Origin: Eutypella sp. D-1
Taxonomy: Eukaryota; Ascomycota; Sordariomycetes; Xylariales; Diatrypaceae
Assembly: GCA_023313575.1 (NCBI GenBank)
Contig: JAJTTP010000006.1
Span: 1,364,001-1,428,000 of the forward strand
Direction of reading: 5' to 3'
Length of the DNA stretch: 64,000 bases
The number at the start of each line of letters is the position of its first letter. Within the stretch, counting starts at the first letter, position 1. The notes under the pieces are model-generated. The model was given only the letters and a program-made list of their open reading frames with translations. It made no database searches and was not told where the DNA came from. A program made the translations under genes and the position numbers. Of the stretch, positions 13,009 through 23,852 are shown piece by piece.

Positions 13009-13439
13009 TGTTATAACCGGTCGGGTTATTAGGTTTAATAAGGTTAATATAATAAAAAAAAATCCCTAATTTAAGTTTTAAAGAAAAAAATAACTATATT
13101 AAAATAAGCTATATACGTTATACGATTAGGAAAAATCGGTTAAATCGGTAATAATCTTAACGATATTAAATCGTTATATTCGGATACGATCTTAACGATT
13201 TAATAATAACCATATATTTTAATATTAAGAATAAAAGATATAAATAATATATAATTACGTTTATTACCTTTTTTTTAAATAATTTTTAAGCTCCTTAATT
13301 TATAATATAATTTAATTATTTAAAACATTTTTCTTTTTATTATTATTAAACGTGATTATTTATTACTTAAAACCCCAGCACTCCTGTTAATATAAACCCC
13401 TCGACTGGATTAATAGTTAGGAATAAACCAGCCGTCACA
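13009..13439 (+). repeat. 3' LTR of the full-length chromovirus (431 bp)
   Basis: It begins TGTTATAACCGG and ends GCCGTCACA. Compared with the 5' LTR, the last ~60 bp retain more C/G (CCCCAGCACTCC, GACTGG), so the two LTRs of one element carry different mutation loads. Confidence 0.85.
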
Positions 13440-16400
13440 TTGGGCTACCTTTTTTAATTAACGGGAAATAATTAATAACCTTTTAAATAATTATATTTAA
13501 TAATAAAAAGGGATAACCGGACCGTTTTTTTAAAAGAATTTAAACTAACCCGTATATTATAAGATTTAAATAATTTTTAAAATATTAACTTTTAATACCT
13601 TTTTTTTTACCGGCCGTTTTAAATAAAGGACCGGGGCTTGTTAAAACTTTAAAAAGTTATAATTCCTTTTTTTAAACGGTATTTAAATATATTTTAAAAT
13701 TTAATTTATTATTAAAACAGACTTTTATATTTATTAATAATTAATAAAAATAAATTTATTATATTATTTTATTAATTAATATTTTAAATAAATTATATTT
13801 ATTAATTATTATAAAATAATTTAAAGAAGTTTATAATATTTTAAAAAATAAATTTCGTTTTTTTAACGTATATTATATTAATAATATTTGATACACATAA
13901 TTTTACGTTATATTTTTAATTATTTTTTTAAAACATATAATATTATATTTTTTATAACATTTTTTATTATTTAATATTTACCGATATATATTTCGTTATA
14001 AAACGTTATTTTAATACCGAATAAAATAAAATATAATATTATTATAATTAAATTTTTATAACTTTTTTTAATATTAAAGTTAAAAATATTATAAATTATA
14101 TTTAATAAGTTTTTTTTATATTAAAAATATTAAAATTAACTTTTTTTAAAAAAATAATAATTAGTCGCCGTTATTTATCGGGCTTATTAAACGGTTTTTT
14201 AATTTTAATATACTTTTTTTAAATTTATTATTTATTTTAAAAAGTTAATAAATAAGTTATAAATTTCGATTAATACTTATAAAATTATGAAAAAAGCTAA
14301 TTAATAATAATAATAAAATTAATAAAATTAATAAAAATAATAAAAATAAAAAATATTATTAAAAAAAAACCCGACCGATAATAAAAGCGTAAATATTAAG
14401 TATATAAAAAGGAAAAATCCTGGTTTATTAAATATTTAAAACAAAAACGTAAAAAAATAAAAATATAATAAAAGGTTAAAAAAATATCTCGACGTAATAA
14501 TTATACCGTTTTCTTTATAAAATATAAAAAAAATAAACTTAATGCGGATTAAAAAAAGAAAATATAATAAAGTATTTTAATTATTCGGATAATAGTTAAT
14601 ATTTTACGGTTATTTATTTATTTAATTAAACTTTTTAATATTAAATTAATTTTTTTTTACCGATGATAAAAAATAACGCTTTTAATATTATATTCGTTTT
14701 AAATAAATATATTAAAAACGTATTTTAAAAAATTATACCGGATATAAATATTATTAAAATATTTATTATAAAAAAGGAATAATATTTTATTTTAATAAAA
14801 AAATACCTTAACCGATATTTAAAAATAAATAAAACTTATACGGAAAAAGTTAATATCCGTTTTAAAAATAAACCCCGAATTAAATTATTTAATATAATTT
14901 CGGTTAATACCTTTTTTAATTAAATTAATTTTTATATAATAAAAATAAATACCTTATTTTTAATATTAATTAAAAATTATAAATCGATTTAATATATATT
15001 TTAATAATATTATTAACTAATTAATCAGTAAAAATAACGTAGTAATTAACGTTATTTAAAAATAAAAATATTTATAATTTAAATTCGATAATATTATTTA
15101 CTTTACGGAAATAAAATTATATAATATTTTAAATAACAGAAAACATAATATTAAAATTAACGTTTTTTAAAACATTAATATATTAAAAAATAAATTTTAA
15201 TTTTAAAATAATTATTAATATAATATATTTAAATAAAAAACTTATTTTTTACGTTATTAATATAATTATAAAATTTTAAATAATACGTTTTATAAAAAAT
15301 ATATTAATTAAAAAAATATTAAAGCGATATATATTTAAAACCCCCGGATATTATTATTTATAACGTAAAAATAAATTTCGATAATATTAAATTCCGTAAT
15401 AAAATACATTTTATTAAAATTATTTATTATTAAATACCGGTAAAAATATATTAATTTATTAATAAAATAAAAAGGTTTTATAACTTTCTTCGTAAGATTT
15501 ATAAAATTATTACGGAAAAATTTAAAAATATTAAACCGAAATTATTACGTTTATAAATAATAATAAAAGTAATTAATAATATAATTAATTTTAACGGTTT
15601 TATTTTTACTTTATTAATTTTTAAAATTTACTTTCGGATTAATATAAATTTACTTTTTACTTTTATATAAACTTAAAAGGTTTAAATAATATATAAAGTT
15701 ATAATAAAAATTAAAAACATTAAAATATAAAAATCGGTTTAAAACGTATTAAATATTAAAAATAACTTAAATACGTAAAAAATATTTTTAAAATCTTTCC
15801 TTTTAAATAATAAAATATTTATATATAAAAAAAATAAAAAAGCTTTTTTAAAATTATTACAGTTATTAATAAAATTATAATAATAAATTTAAAAATAATA
15901 AACAATATAATAACTTTCCGAAGCTTATATATTAAACTTTACATTTAATTTAAAAGAAAACTAATAATTATTTCCGATAAAAGAATCGAAAAAATATATA
16001 TAAATTTTTTATACGTTAATATTAAAAAAGAATTAATAAAGCGTTAATTTTTAAACTAAAAATAAACGGGAAAATTATTACTTTTAAAAAATTAAACGCT
16101 TTATTCGAAAAAAGTATTTTATAACCTGAAATATATAACGTTACCGTATACCGAAACGTAATAATTTTTAAATTAAAAATAATTTATAAAATAAAAAGTA
16201 AAACTATTTTATTATTATATAAAAAATTATAATTTATTATTTAAAGTTATAAAAACTTTAATAAAACTTTCATTATAATTTACGTATTTATTATTTAATT
16301 AATTAATTAATATTTTATTTTAATAATAATTTTTACTTTACGGTTTAAAGGAATAAAAATTATAATATAAAATATTATTATAGTTTATACTTAATTTAAA

Positions 16401-17700
16401 ATACCGATATAACGGATTATTTTCGTATAATTATTTATTAAATTAAAAAATAAATACTTTAAAAAGATATTATTATATAATTTTATAAAATTTAATATTT
16501 ATTAATTTAAAACTTATTTATAATATTATTAATAAAAAATATATATAAAGTTATTAATTTTTAATTTTTAATTATTAATATCGGATTTAAAATTATTCGG
16601 GATTACGGGATTTTAAATAAATAATACGTTTAATATTAATATTATAAATTTTTTAACTTTAAAAAATAAAATATTTATCGAAATAAAAATTAAAACGCGA
16701 TTTTAAAAAATATTAAAAAACGGATCGATTAAAAATTTTAACGGCTTATAAATTATTATCCGTAAATATAAAATATTTATTATATAAAAAAAATAAATTA
16801 AAAAGTTAAAACTTTTAAATTTAAAAGTATTTCTTTTAAAGTTAATAAAAAAGTATATTAAATAATAAATACGAAAAGTTTATATTTTTTTATTTATTAA
16901 TTAAAAGCTATATTCGATTATTTTATAAAAATATAATATATTAAGCTTAGTTTTAAAAAAATTAAAATATTAAACGTTAAAATTAAATAATAAATAAATA
17001 ATAAAAATGACGGATTTAATTACGTCGAATTAAATTTTATTAAATTAAAATTATATATATTATTATTTTAAATAATAAAAAATTAAAATACAATAATAAA
17101 TTTAATATTAAAAGTAATATTATTTATTAATTATTTATTAAATATGAACGTATTATATATAACGTTTTAATTAATAAAATATATAATATAATTTAAAAAT
17201 TTAATATAAGTTATATTATTTATTATACGTTAAATATTATTTTAACCCGATTATTATTTTTTTACGCTTTATTAATTTTATATATTAATTTTTTTTATCT
17301 TAATATTTAATATAAATAAGTAATATTAATAAAAAAAATTAATAATATCCGATAAATTTATAATATTTATAATTTTACCGATATTATAATAAAGATTATT
17401 TTTAATAAAGTTATAAAAACGTTTATCGAAAATAATTAAATTATTTTAAAATTAAAAAAATAAGTAAAACGGGAATAATATTATTAACGTTTATTATATA
17501 TATATTTATTTATTTAATTCTTTGATTAATAGCAGTTTATAATTAATTAATTACGAAAAAAAAATAAATGTTAATTATTAATAATTATTAATATAAATTT
17601 ATATATTAATAAAAAATACTTATATACTTATCTCCTGTTTATATAAAGAATATAAGCTTTGTTTATATCCTTTATAAATAAGTAATAAACCTTAAACTAG
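13440..17700. other. Unassigned RIP-converted AT-rich block
   Basis: About 4.3 kb with extremely low GC, almost no CpA/TpG and dense stops in all frames. I could not match it to the chromovirus copies in this window or to another transposon class with confidence. It is presumably one or more older repeats. The composition returns to normal between about 17,640 and 17,760. Confidence 0.6.
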
Positions 17701-18422
17701 AATATTATACCAGTCTTACCACCTTTTATTCTGTTATTATCTTTTTCTTTTACGTACGTACCTACCAACATATTCCGTCGTTCCACATACCACAACTCGT
17801 GGTTCCTACTTACGCCTCGCGCCCTACCCCAGCCCCAAATATCTCTTCTCGGTTAGCTTGCCACGTCTGAATTTCGCATTCAACCTTCCCCCACACATGC
17901 CGCTAAGCTTACACAGAGAGGATTGAACGCCGCCCGACAAACGGCCTCGTCCTCTCTCATTAAAGGCAGCACCGCGCGTTGCAAATAGTCGGCGAAGGAA
18001 GATTCTTCTCGGACTTTGGGTAAGGGGGTGATCAGTCTCTCCGGCATAGGATGATCGTAAGCTTTTTTAGAGGTTGGTGCTAGGGCCATTGCCTTTACAT
18101 TTAAAGTGCACGATGTGACGGGCGGCAAAACTTAGGAATGCGAAACAAAGCTAGACTCCGGGTCGGGTTGCGTCAATACAGCACAGTCATCAACTGGAAA
18201 CAATGTGCGATGCTCAAATTTCATCTTCACTTTCATTCCTCAAAGCTCTTCCTAGACAATCCACAAGCGGGTTACGTCTCCTGTACTATATTAAAGCCTC
18301 GTTAATGCCACCGCCGAGACTTGATAGTATTGACCCTACGAGCAGTGTCAGTCAAAACAGCCTCTATCACGTCCTGACATTGCCAGGCTATCGACTTCAA
18401 CTATGCTCCACTATGCCCAGCC
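17701..18422. other. Boundary segment downstream of the PAD gene; no supported gene
   Basis: Base composition is normal here. An 82-codon minus-strand frame at 17880-18128 (containing KVREESSFADYLQRAVLPLM) reads like protein, but I recognise no family and see no leader or partner exon, so I do not call it. The PAD stop codon lies at 18423. Confidence 0.4.
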
Positions 18423-20312
18423 TTACTGCCACCACACCCTCGACATGTCGCGAGCAGTGTTTGAGCCGCAATGAACTTCCCCGCCGAAGTTGTGATGACT
18501 GTTCCAGTCATCCACAAAGATGGTCTTCAGGCCAACCTTGGCGTACTGTGCGGCAACGGCCGCCGCAAGGACGTCCTCGCCGTCGACAAGGGGTCCCCAC
18601 GGGTTGGGCGCAATGTAAGTACCATAACCCGTCACAACCAGACCGTTGATAGCTCCGGGGAACAGAGCACCGACCTGGAGGTTCTGCTCCTGGCGCGGCA
18701 ATAGGCGGCCGCCACCGGCCCCACCCTGGGGTCCACCGGGACCAAAAGGTCCACCGAAGGTGTCGTTCTGAAAAAGAGCGGGTAGGCGGATGATCTCTTG
18801 GTCGGTAATGCCCGTGGCATTCTTGAGCCTCTGGATGTTTCCATCAATGCGCTTCGCACACGCCTCCTGGACCTTCATCAAGACCTCGTCGTTGACGAGT
18901 TGCTCGACAGTAACGTGGCTCACTGGGATGGCCTGACAGCCCCAAAGGCATTCGCCACAGCACTGAGATTGGTTTGTATCGTTCTTTCGGGAGTACGCGG
19001 GTGTTGATCCTTTGCCCTTGGCCACTATATCTCGGAGGAGCGCCACGCCGGCTCGCGGGTCGTCGATCATGACCACCCAGCCTCTTTCAGATTCGACGGG
19101 GAGGAACTGGAGGAACTCGTCGACGTGGCCGATGGCCAACCATCCGGAATCCAGGAAGATCGGGTCTTGGACCTCCTGCGCCTGGAGAAACGGCGCGATG
19201 TGGTGTCTCTGTCGACCGTGGTCGCCCAGGATGACGCGACCGGACGGCCAAGTCATCCCATCGTGTGTGAAGGGTGGGATGCTCTCGATATTCCCGCCCG
19301 AGTTGATCTCGTCGCGGGCGCCGCCGAGGTGCTGGACCGCGCCGATTCCCGTATTGCGGTAATACTCAAAGAGCTGACGGCCGGCCACGCGCTCGTCCTG
19401 GGGGGAGCGGATCATAATGCGGAGGGAGATGGGACCGTCGGGGCCGGGCATCGAAGCGTATCCGGGCTCCATGAAGTCCTGGGCCCAGATATCGTCGCTG
19501 GCGGAGAAGAGGTACGGTTTCTCGGGAAGACCGGCTTGATCGACGGCGAGGCTGAGGTCGTGAGCGAAGCGCTCGATCCAGGGGCTGTTTGTATTGTTTC
19601 CCTCGACGGCGATGACCTGCTCGACCGGGTCGAGGTGGTGATGGATAAGGACAGGAGCTACGCGGAGGGCGACCTCGTCAGATGACTTCCCCTGGGGACT
19701 CTCCACCTCGAAGTGGATGGTGACATGGCCGTCCCACCCATTGGGACGACGGGTGTCGCGGCCGTCAATGCCGAGGACCAGGCCTTCCTGGAGCTGAGAG
19801 CTGGAGAAGGTGGTGTTGGCACTGACAATAATCCATGTCGAGTTCTCGCTTGAGGGTTGGTAGAAGAGGCGGACATATCTCTGCTGCGTTGTGTCAGCGA
19901 TGTAAACCCTGCCCCTGGCGGATTCCGGGGCATTGGTGATTGGAACGGTGCGGAGTGGTGCGAGGTACTGCGGCGACCTCATGATGTCATCAGACGCATC
20001 GTGACAATGGCCCAAGTTCTCGTTGTCAACTGCCGGACCCTCGAGGAGCTTCTTGGAGCAGCGGCGGTCCGTATCGCCAATGGCGGGGAGGAAAATGGCT
20101 CCCAGGTCTGGAGTCCACTCCCGCTTCCCCCTGACGTCCGAGTCGCCATCGAGGTCGACAACGCCGTCACGATTAGTGTCGGCGCGGATATCGGCTTGGA
20201 GCTTCGAAGCCGCACAATCTCGGACCGACACCGGCTGGAACGAGGCGGACACTGAAGCAGAGAGAACTAGACCGGAAGCGATCTGAACCGCAATAGGAGT
20301 CGCGAAACGCAT
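18423..20312 (-). CDS. Secreted protein-arginine deiminase (PAD family)
   Basis: Single-exon gene of 629 residues if started at the second in-frame ATG (20312). PADs convert peptidyl-arginine to citrulline, in animals in a Ca2+-dependent way. Numbered from that ATG, the animal PAD4 catalytic set is present: WAQDFMEPGY with Asp279, GHVDEF with His396 and Asp398, and the nucleophile in GEVHCGSN, Cys615. The SGGNIES..PP block and a C-terminal VWWQ also match the family. DTNRDGVVD (about residues 45-53) aligns with the Ca2+-binding domain 2 region of animal PADs, so the first Ig-like domain appears absent. Residues 1-23 look like a signal peptide (MRFATPIAVQIASG...ASVSA). An upstream ATG at 20390 would put the signal inside the protein and lies only ~23 nt from the TATA box, so I prefer 20312. 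Odd features: a Cys-rich insert (CCGECLWGC) and a Gly-rich loop. Divergent from the Zn2Cys6 regulator. Confidence 0.93.
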   Translation of the reverse strand: MRFATPIAVQIASGLVLSASVSASFQPVSVRDCAASKLQADIRADTNRDGVVDLDGDSDVRGKREWTPDLGAIFLPAIGDTDRRCSKKLLEGPAVDNENLGHCHDASDDIMRSPQYLAPLRTVPITNAPESARGRVYIADTTQQRYVRLFYQPSSENSTWIIVSANTTFSSSQLQEGLVLGIDGRDTRRPNGWDGHVTIHFEVESPQGKSSDEVALRVAPVLIHHHLDPVEQVIAVEGNNTNSPWIERFAHDLSLAVDQAGLPEKPYLFSASDDIWAQDFMEPGYASMPGPDGPISLRIMIRSPQDERVAGRQLFEYYRNTGIGAVQHLGGARDEINSGGNIESIPPFTHDGMTWPSGRVILGDHGRQRHHIAPFLQAQEVQDPIFLDSGWLAIGHVDEFLQFLPVESERGWVVMIDDPRAGVALLRDIVAKGKGSTPAYSRKNDTNQSQCCGECLWGCQAIPVSHVTVEQLVNDEVLMKVQEACAKRIDGNIQRLKNATGITDQEIIRLPALFQNDTFGGPFGPGGPQGGAGGGRLLPRQEQNLQVGALFPGAINGLVVTGYGTYIAPNPWGPLVDGEDVLAAAVAAQYAKVGLKTIFVDDWNSHHNFGGEVHCGSNTARDMSRVWWQ

Positions 20313-21125
20313 GATGTCGAAGTAAAGTGCAGAAGGCGAAAGGTCTTCAGCTGTCAATGCGAGATATGAGTGAATCCTGCGACCAAACACCTTCTACTCG
20401 CCGGGAGGCCTTCCTTATATACCCAGATCAACCAAGATGTAATGGATATGGCCATTATCCGGAAGCAAGTGATCCTGCTTCCTAAAATTACAGTTATGAA
20501 TGATGACGAAGCTTTACTTGCGCAACAATGTAGCCTCCACCAGGCAGGCAAATCGAGGACACTGAAATTGACACCCCAAACCTACTACCACCATGGCCAT
20601 TCACGTATAGTTATCTCACGATCACGGCATACTGTACATAATTTCAGAGTCACCTAGTAAAAGCCTGTAGACATTCACGATGTACTCAAGGCGCCGCGGT
20701 ATATCGGCGGGCGCCAATTTCAGTGTCCATGAGTGGGCAGGCACCTTTCTTGGCTTAGGCAGGCAGGACGTACTATCGTGAGCTGAACAAGGCTGAGCAG
20801 AGACTAGACTAATGTCGATCATCCACCGCACTATATCCGTATACGCTCGAACCAATCAGCGGTCTCCTAGCGTATCCGATCTAGAAATCTAGAAGACTGC
20901 AGGGAGTCAGGGACGTCCAAGCTAGAGCTTCACCAATCAGAAACCACAATTTATGTGACGAGAGCCACTTTACTTTATACCTAGTCTACGAGATATAGCC
21001 CTCTATATTTCTATCAGATATGTCGCATTCCCTTTCTCCGTAACCGACCTTCTTCTATTAACCTCTATTGCCCCTGAACCTGCGGTCGTCATGCAATATT
21101 CAACCAGCCACTCATCCCGTAAACC
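20313..21125. promoter_or_regulatory. Divergent promoter between PAD and the Zn2Cys6 regulator
   Basis: The ~810-bp spacer holds a GC-rich near-palindrome at 20690-20715, with GGCGCC at both ends and CGG-N5-CGG inside. It also holds a perfect 14-bp inverted repeat, GGACACTGAAATTG at 20557-20570 and its complement at 20715-20728. Zinc-cluster proteins commonly bind paired CGG triplets, so these are candidate operator sites (inference). No coding sequence is seen. Confidence 0.5.
20413..20421 (-). promoter_or_regulatory. TATA box of the PAD gene
   Basis: The minus strand reads GGGTATATAAGGAAGG here, about 100 bp upstream of the ATG at 20312. A conventional TATA-to-TSS distance puts the transcript start near 20385, supporting 20312 rather than 20390 as the start codon. 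Confidence 0.6.
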
Positions 21126-22814
21126 ATGACGACTGCAGCCCCTTCTAACCCCAAGCCGGTTTTTCGGAGAGCATACGCTCCGAAGGTCCGGACCGGCTGC
21201 TTCACCTGGTGAGTCGAGTCCATTTACCTTTGGCCCACTGGTCCAAGACTCCAAGTGACGTTACGCTAATACCGCTAAAAACTGACCTCTCCGTCACTGC
21301 GCAGCAAGTAAGCCTTCTCAATCACAAACTCACTCCTGATGATGCTGACGTGTGCTTCCCTTCCGTAACGCAGAATTCGCAAGAAGAAGTGTGACGAGGC
21401 AAAGCCTGCCTGCCGACGCTGTATCGACTTTGGCTTTGCGTGTGATGGATACCCCAGTGTTTCCATCCCCCCAAAGCCAAAACGTCCAACCCGCTCGGGA
21501 AACACTGACCGAGCCACCGTGCTATTATTGCCCTCAGCAGACTCGTCCCTGGGCCCTCAATTTTCGCTCGACTCCCTCCCTGGCCGTCACTTCTTCCACC
21601 ATTTCCGGACCATCACCATCCCTGACTTCGTACGCCTGGTTTGCCCTAACGACTTCTGGACTGCCCACGTGTTGCCGCTGTGCCACACTGAACCAGCTGT
21701 GTTGTATGCCGCCACAGCGCTCGGTGCAGCGCATAACCTCTACCTCGCCTGTAGCCGTGTCAGCAAGGGACACCCCAAAGAGCAGTCTGGGCTCGCGTGT
21801 GCTACCATACAGCATTACAACCACTCCATTCAGAAGATCCTGAGCCGCAGGGATGTATTGGATCCCGCCAACGGGGATTATCCGAATCTCGGCTCCCTGC
21901 TTGTCTGCTGTATCCTCTTCGTCTGTCTTGAGAACCTCCTGGGCCGTCCTCAGGAAGCCCTCCGTCATATGAGAGCAGGCGCCGCCCTGTTGATGACCAT
22001 CAACCTGACCACTCCATGCCGCCGAGTATCGGGGCCAATCCAGAGCCCGAGAAATACGGATCTAACGGCCTTGGATCCCATCCTGCGGGCCTCGGCGACG
22101 GTCCTATCACGTTTCGGCGTAGACGCCTCCCTTCTGCAACACCAACGCGTCATTCCGGACATACGCCCCTACGCCACAATGCCCCCGTCACTCGGCGACT
22201 CCTCGAAGTCCTTTTCTAGTCTCTACGATGCTAAAGAGGCCATCTGGGATCTTGACGCGCGCATGGCCTGGCTCGAGCCCTCTTATCCTGAACACTACTG
22301 CCATTCCGAGTTAGTAACGCACGCCTTTACCCCGGACGTAGGACTCGCGCCCTGCTCGCCCGCTTGGGCCCACATACAGGCCGACTTTCGACGGTGGTCC
22401 AGCAAGCTCAACCACACCATGGCCGCCAGTATCCACACCCAGGCTCAGACGCCGAGCCCCGAGCTCAGGGAACGCCTTATGATGAGCCTCCGCCACCGTA
22501 TGTGGGACATGTTCATGGCAGACGAGTCCACGCTCCCGATGATTTGCGACGTGACTCTCAGCACCGTCGAGCACGTCTACGAGGTCGAACAGGCGCTGTC
22601 GCCCAGGCCCGTCTTCACCCTCGACTGTGACACGATTCCGTTGCTGGTCATGATGGCCGCCGAAAACGAGGCCCTGAGCCCGCGCATCTTGGCCTTGCTG
22701 CGCGGGTATCAGCGGCGGGAGGGCATGTGGGACAGTGCCGGGGTGGCGGACAGGATAGAGCGCATGGCGAAAGGAGGACTTGGAGAGATGAGCTTTCAGA
22801 GCTGGAGTAGCTGA
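21126..22814 (+). CDS. Zn2Cys6 (fungal zinc-cluster) transcription factor
   Basis: Deduced exons are 21126-21208, 21305-21307 (three nucleotides, CAA) and 21374-22814, giving 508 residues. This is the only splicing I found that avoids a stop, and it yields an exact Zn2Cys6 cluster C-x2-C-x6-C-x6-C-x2-C-x6-C at residues 25-52 (TGCFTCKIRKKKCDEAKPAC). Both introns (96 and 66 nt) have GT...AG ends and a CTGAC branch-like motif 20-25 nt before the acceptor. After a basic linker (PPKPKRPTR) comes a fungal transcription-factor middle region with FHHFRTITIPDF and FWTAHVLPLCHTEPAVLYAATALGA, followed by a helical C-terminal part. It is a nuclear DNA-binding regulator of unknown target. Divergent arrangement with the PAD gene suggests, but does not prove, that it controls it. 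Confidence 0.92.
21305..21307 (+). other. 3-nt microexon (CAA) of the zinc-cluster gene
   Basis: Exon 1 ends ACC TG. Joining it directly to 21374 gives TGA (stop), and reading on from 21305 gives TGC AAG TAA (stop). Including only CAA gives TGC AAA ATT, i.e. Cys-Lys-Ile, which restores frame and the invariant Cys spacing. The preceding GCGCAG and following GTAAGC are good splice signals. Confidence 0.8.
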
Positions 22815-23820
22815 TAGTGGTTACTATTTCATTAGTATAATTACGTGGAAGGGGCAATTGGTATTTGGAAGTAAGCAAAGTCACCTCTCCAGTCGGGATC
22901 AAATCCAGTGGACGCATACGCTTGATTAAATCCCCTCTCCTTTCTCTTCTGCTTATCCCAACTTTGACTTCGACAGCAGATACGTTGCCCTGGCCCAACC
23001 GGCGGACTGCAGTGGTAAGGTTATCACCCTAAGCAGGGTGCTAGTGTTACTCCCAAGCTGCAAGACAAGTAGCTTCGACGAGAAGCCTCAGCTATCTGCC
23101 GCCCAGGATTGAAAACAACGAGGAACCCACTAAATCTCAGGGAACCGGGCCCAGTTGGCCATATCTACTTCAGCTACCGGCGTCGAGGAAGACCGCCACG
23201 CAGACCTTGGCCTTTGCATCATACTAGAGCAGTCACCAAAATCGCCTGTCCCATGACTGAAATCTCCAGAAGAGGTTCCGATATCTAGTCCTTTTTAGTG
23301 TCGACAGCCTTCGTTGGATGGTTAGATGGAGGACCATGTTGTGAAGCTGGGGGGTCTTCTTCTGAGTCCCAATCGCCTAGGACGCCATGTCAGTGGCCAC
23401 TGGGGTGTTCATGCAACCCCCCCCCCCCCGGGAAACTGGACGTTGCCGACTGAAGTGAGGGCGATAACGGCAGATTCCGTTTTTCTTGAGATGACGGCTG
23501 TTTATCTTCCCATTGTGAAGTCTCTTCACAGATGCTGTCAAGAGAGGAAAGTGGTGTGTAGTAGAGCCAAAATTAGGGGTTTGTGTCTCAGAGGCGGGCC
23601 TCAGCACTGCTGAGACGATGCGAAGAGCCCTCTGAGCGAGCGACATATTGGTATCTGCTTGAACTACAGCATTAGTCCAGCTGAGAAATGCTGATGAATT
23701 TCTGTTTCGTCTGCGTGTTGGAATCAGAACCTGCGGACAAGGTATCATGCATGTTGATGTCTCAATACCATGATTCTTGACAGCCTGCAAGCCTTGCGTT
23801 TTTTTTTGTGTGTGTGTGTT

Positions 23821-23852
<32 letters not shown>

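Larger units (their letters stand above)
6611..13439 (+). mobile_element. Full-length RIP-inactivated chromovirus (Ty3/Gypsy) LTR retrotransposon
   Basis: The element is bounded by a 5' LTR (6611-7025) and 3' LTR (13009-13439), about 6.8 kb in all, with a purine-rich tract immediately before the 3' LTR. Decayed gag, protease, RT/RNase H, integrase and chromodomain follow in Ty3/Gypsy order. No 5-bp target duplication is visible (TAACG before, TTGGG after), so the flanks have been rearranged. It is inserted into the truncated copy at 4953-6610. Very many in-frame stops and lost catalytic residues make it non-autonomous. Confidence 0.9.

Noticed and set aside
17880..18128. 82-codon minus frame near the RIP boundary
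   Set aside because: Somewhat protein-like, but with no recognisable family, leader or splice partner; not strong enough to call.
19125..19685. 186-codon plus frame over the PAD gene
   Set aside because: Antisense of the PAD catalytic region, no family features of its own.
23000..23075. tRNA-like stretch (CAGTGGTAAGGTTATCACC)
   Set aside because: It resembles an A-box start, but there is no GGTTCRA B-box, no acceptor-stem pairing and no anticodon arm.
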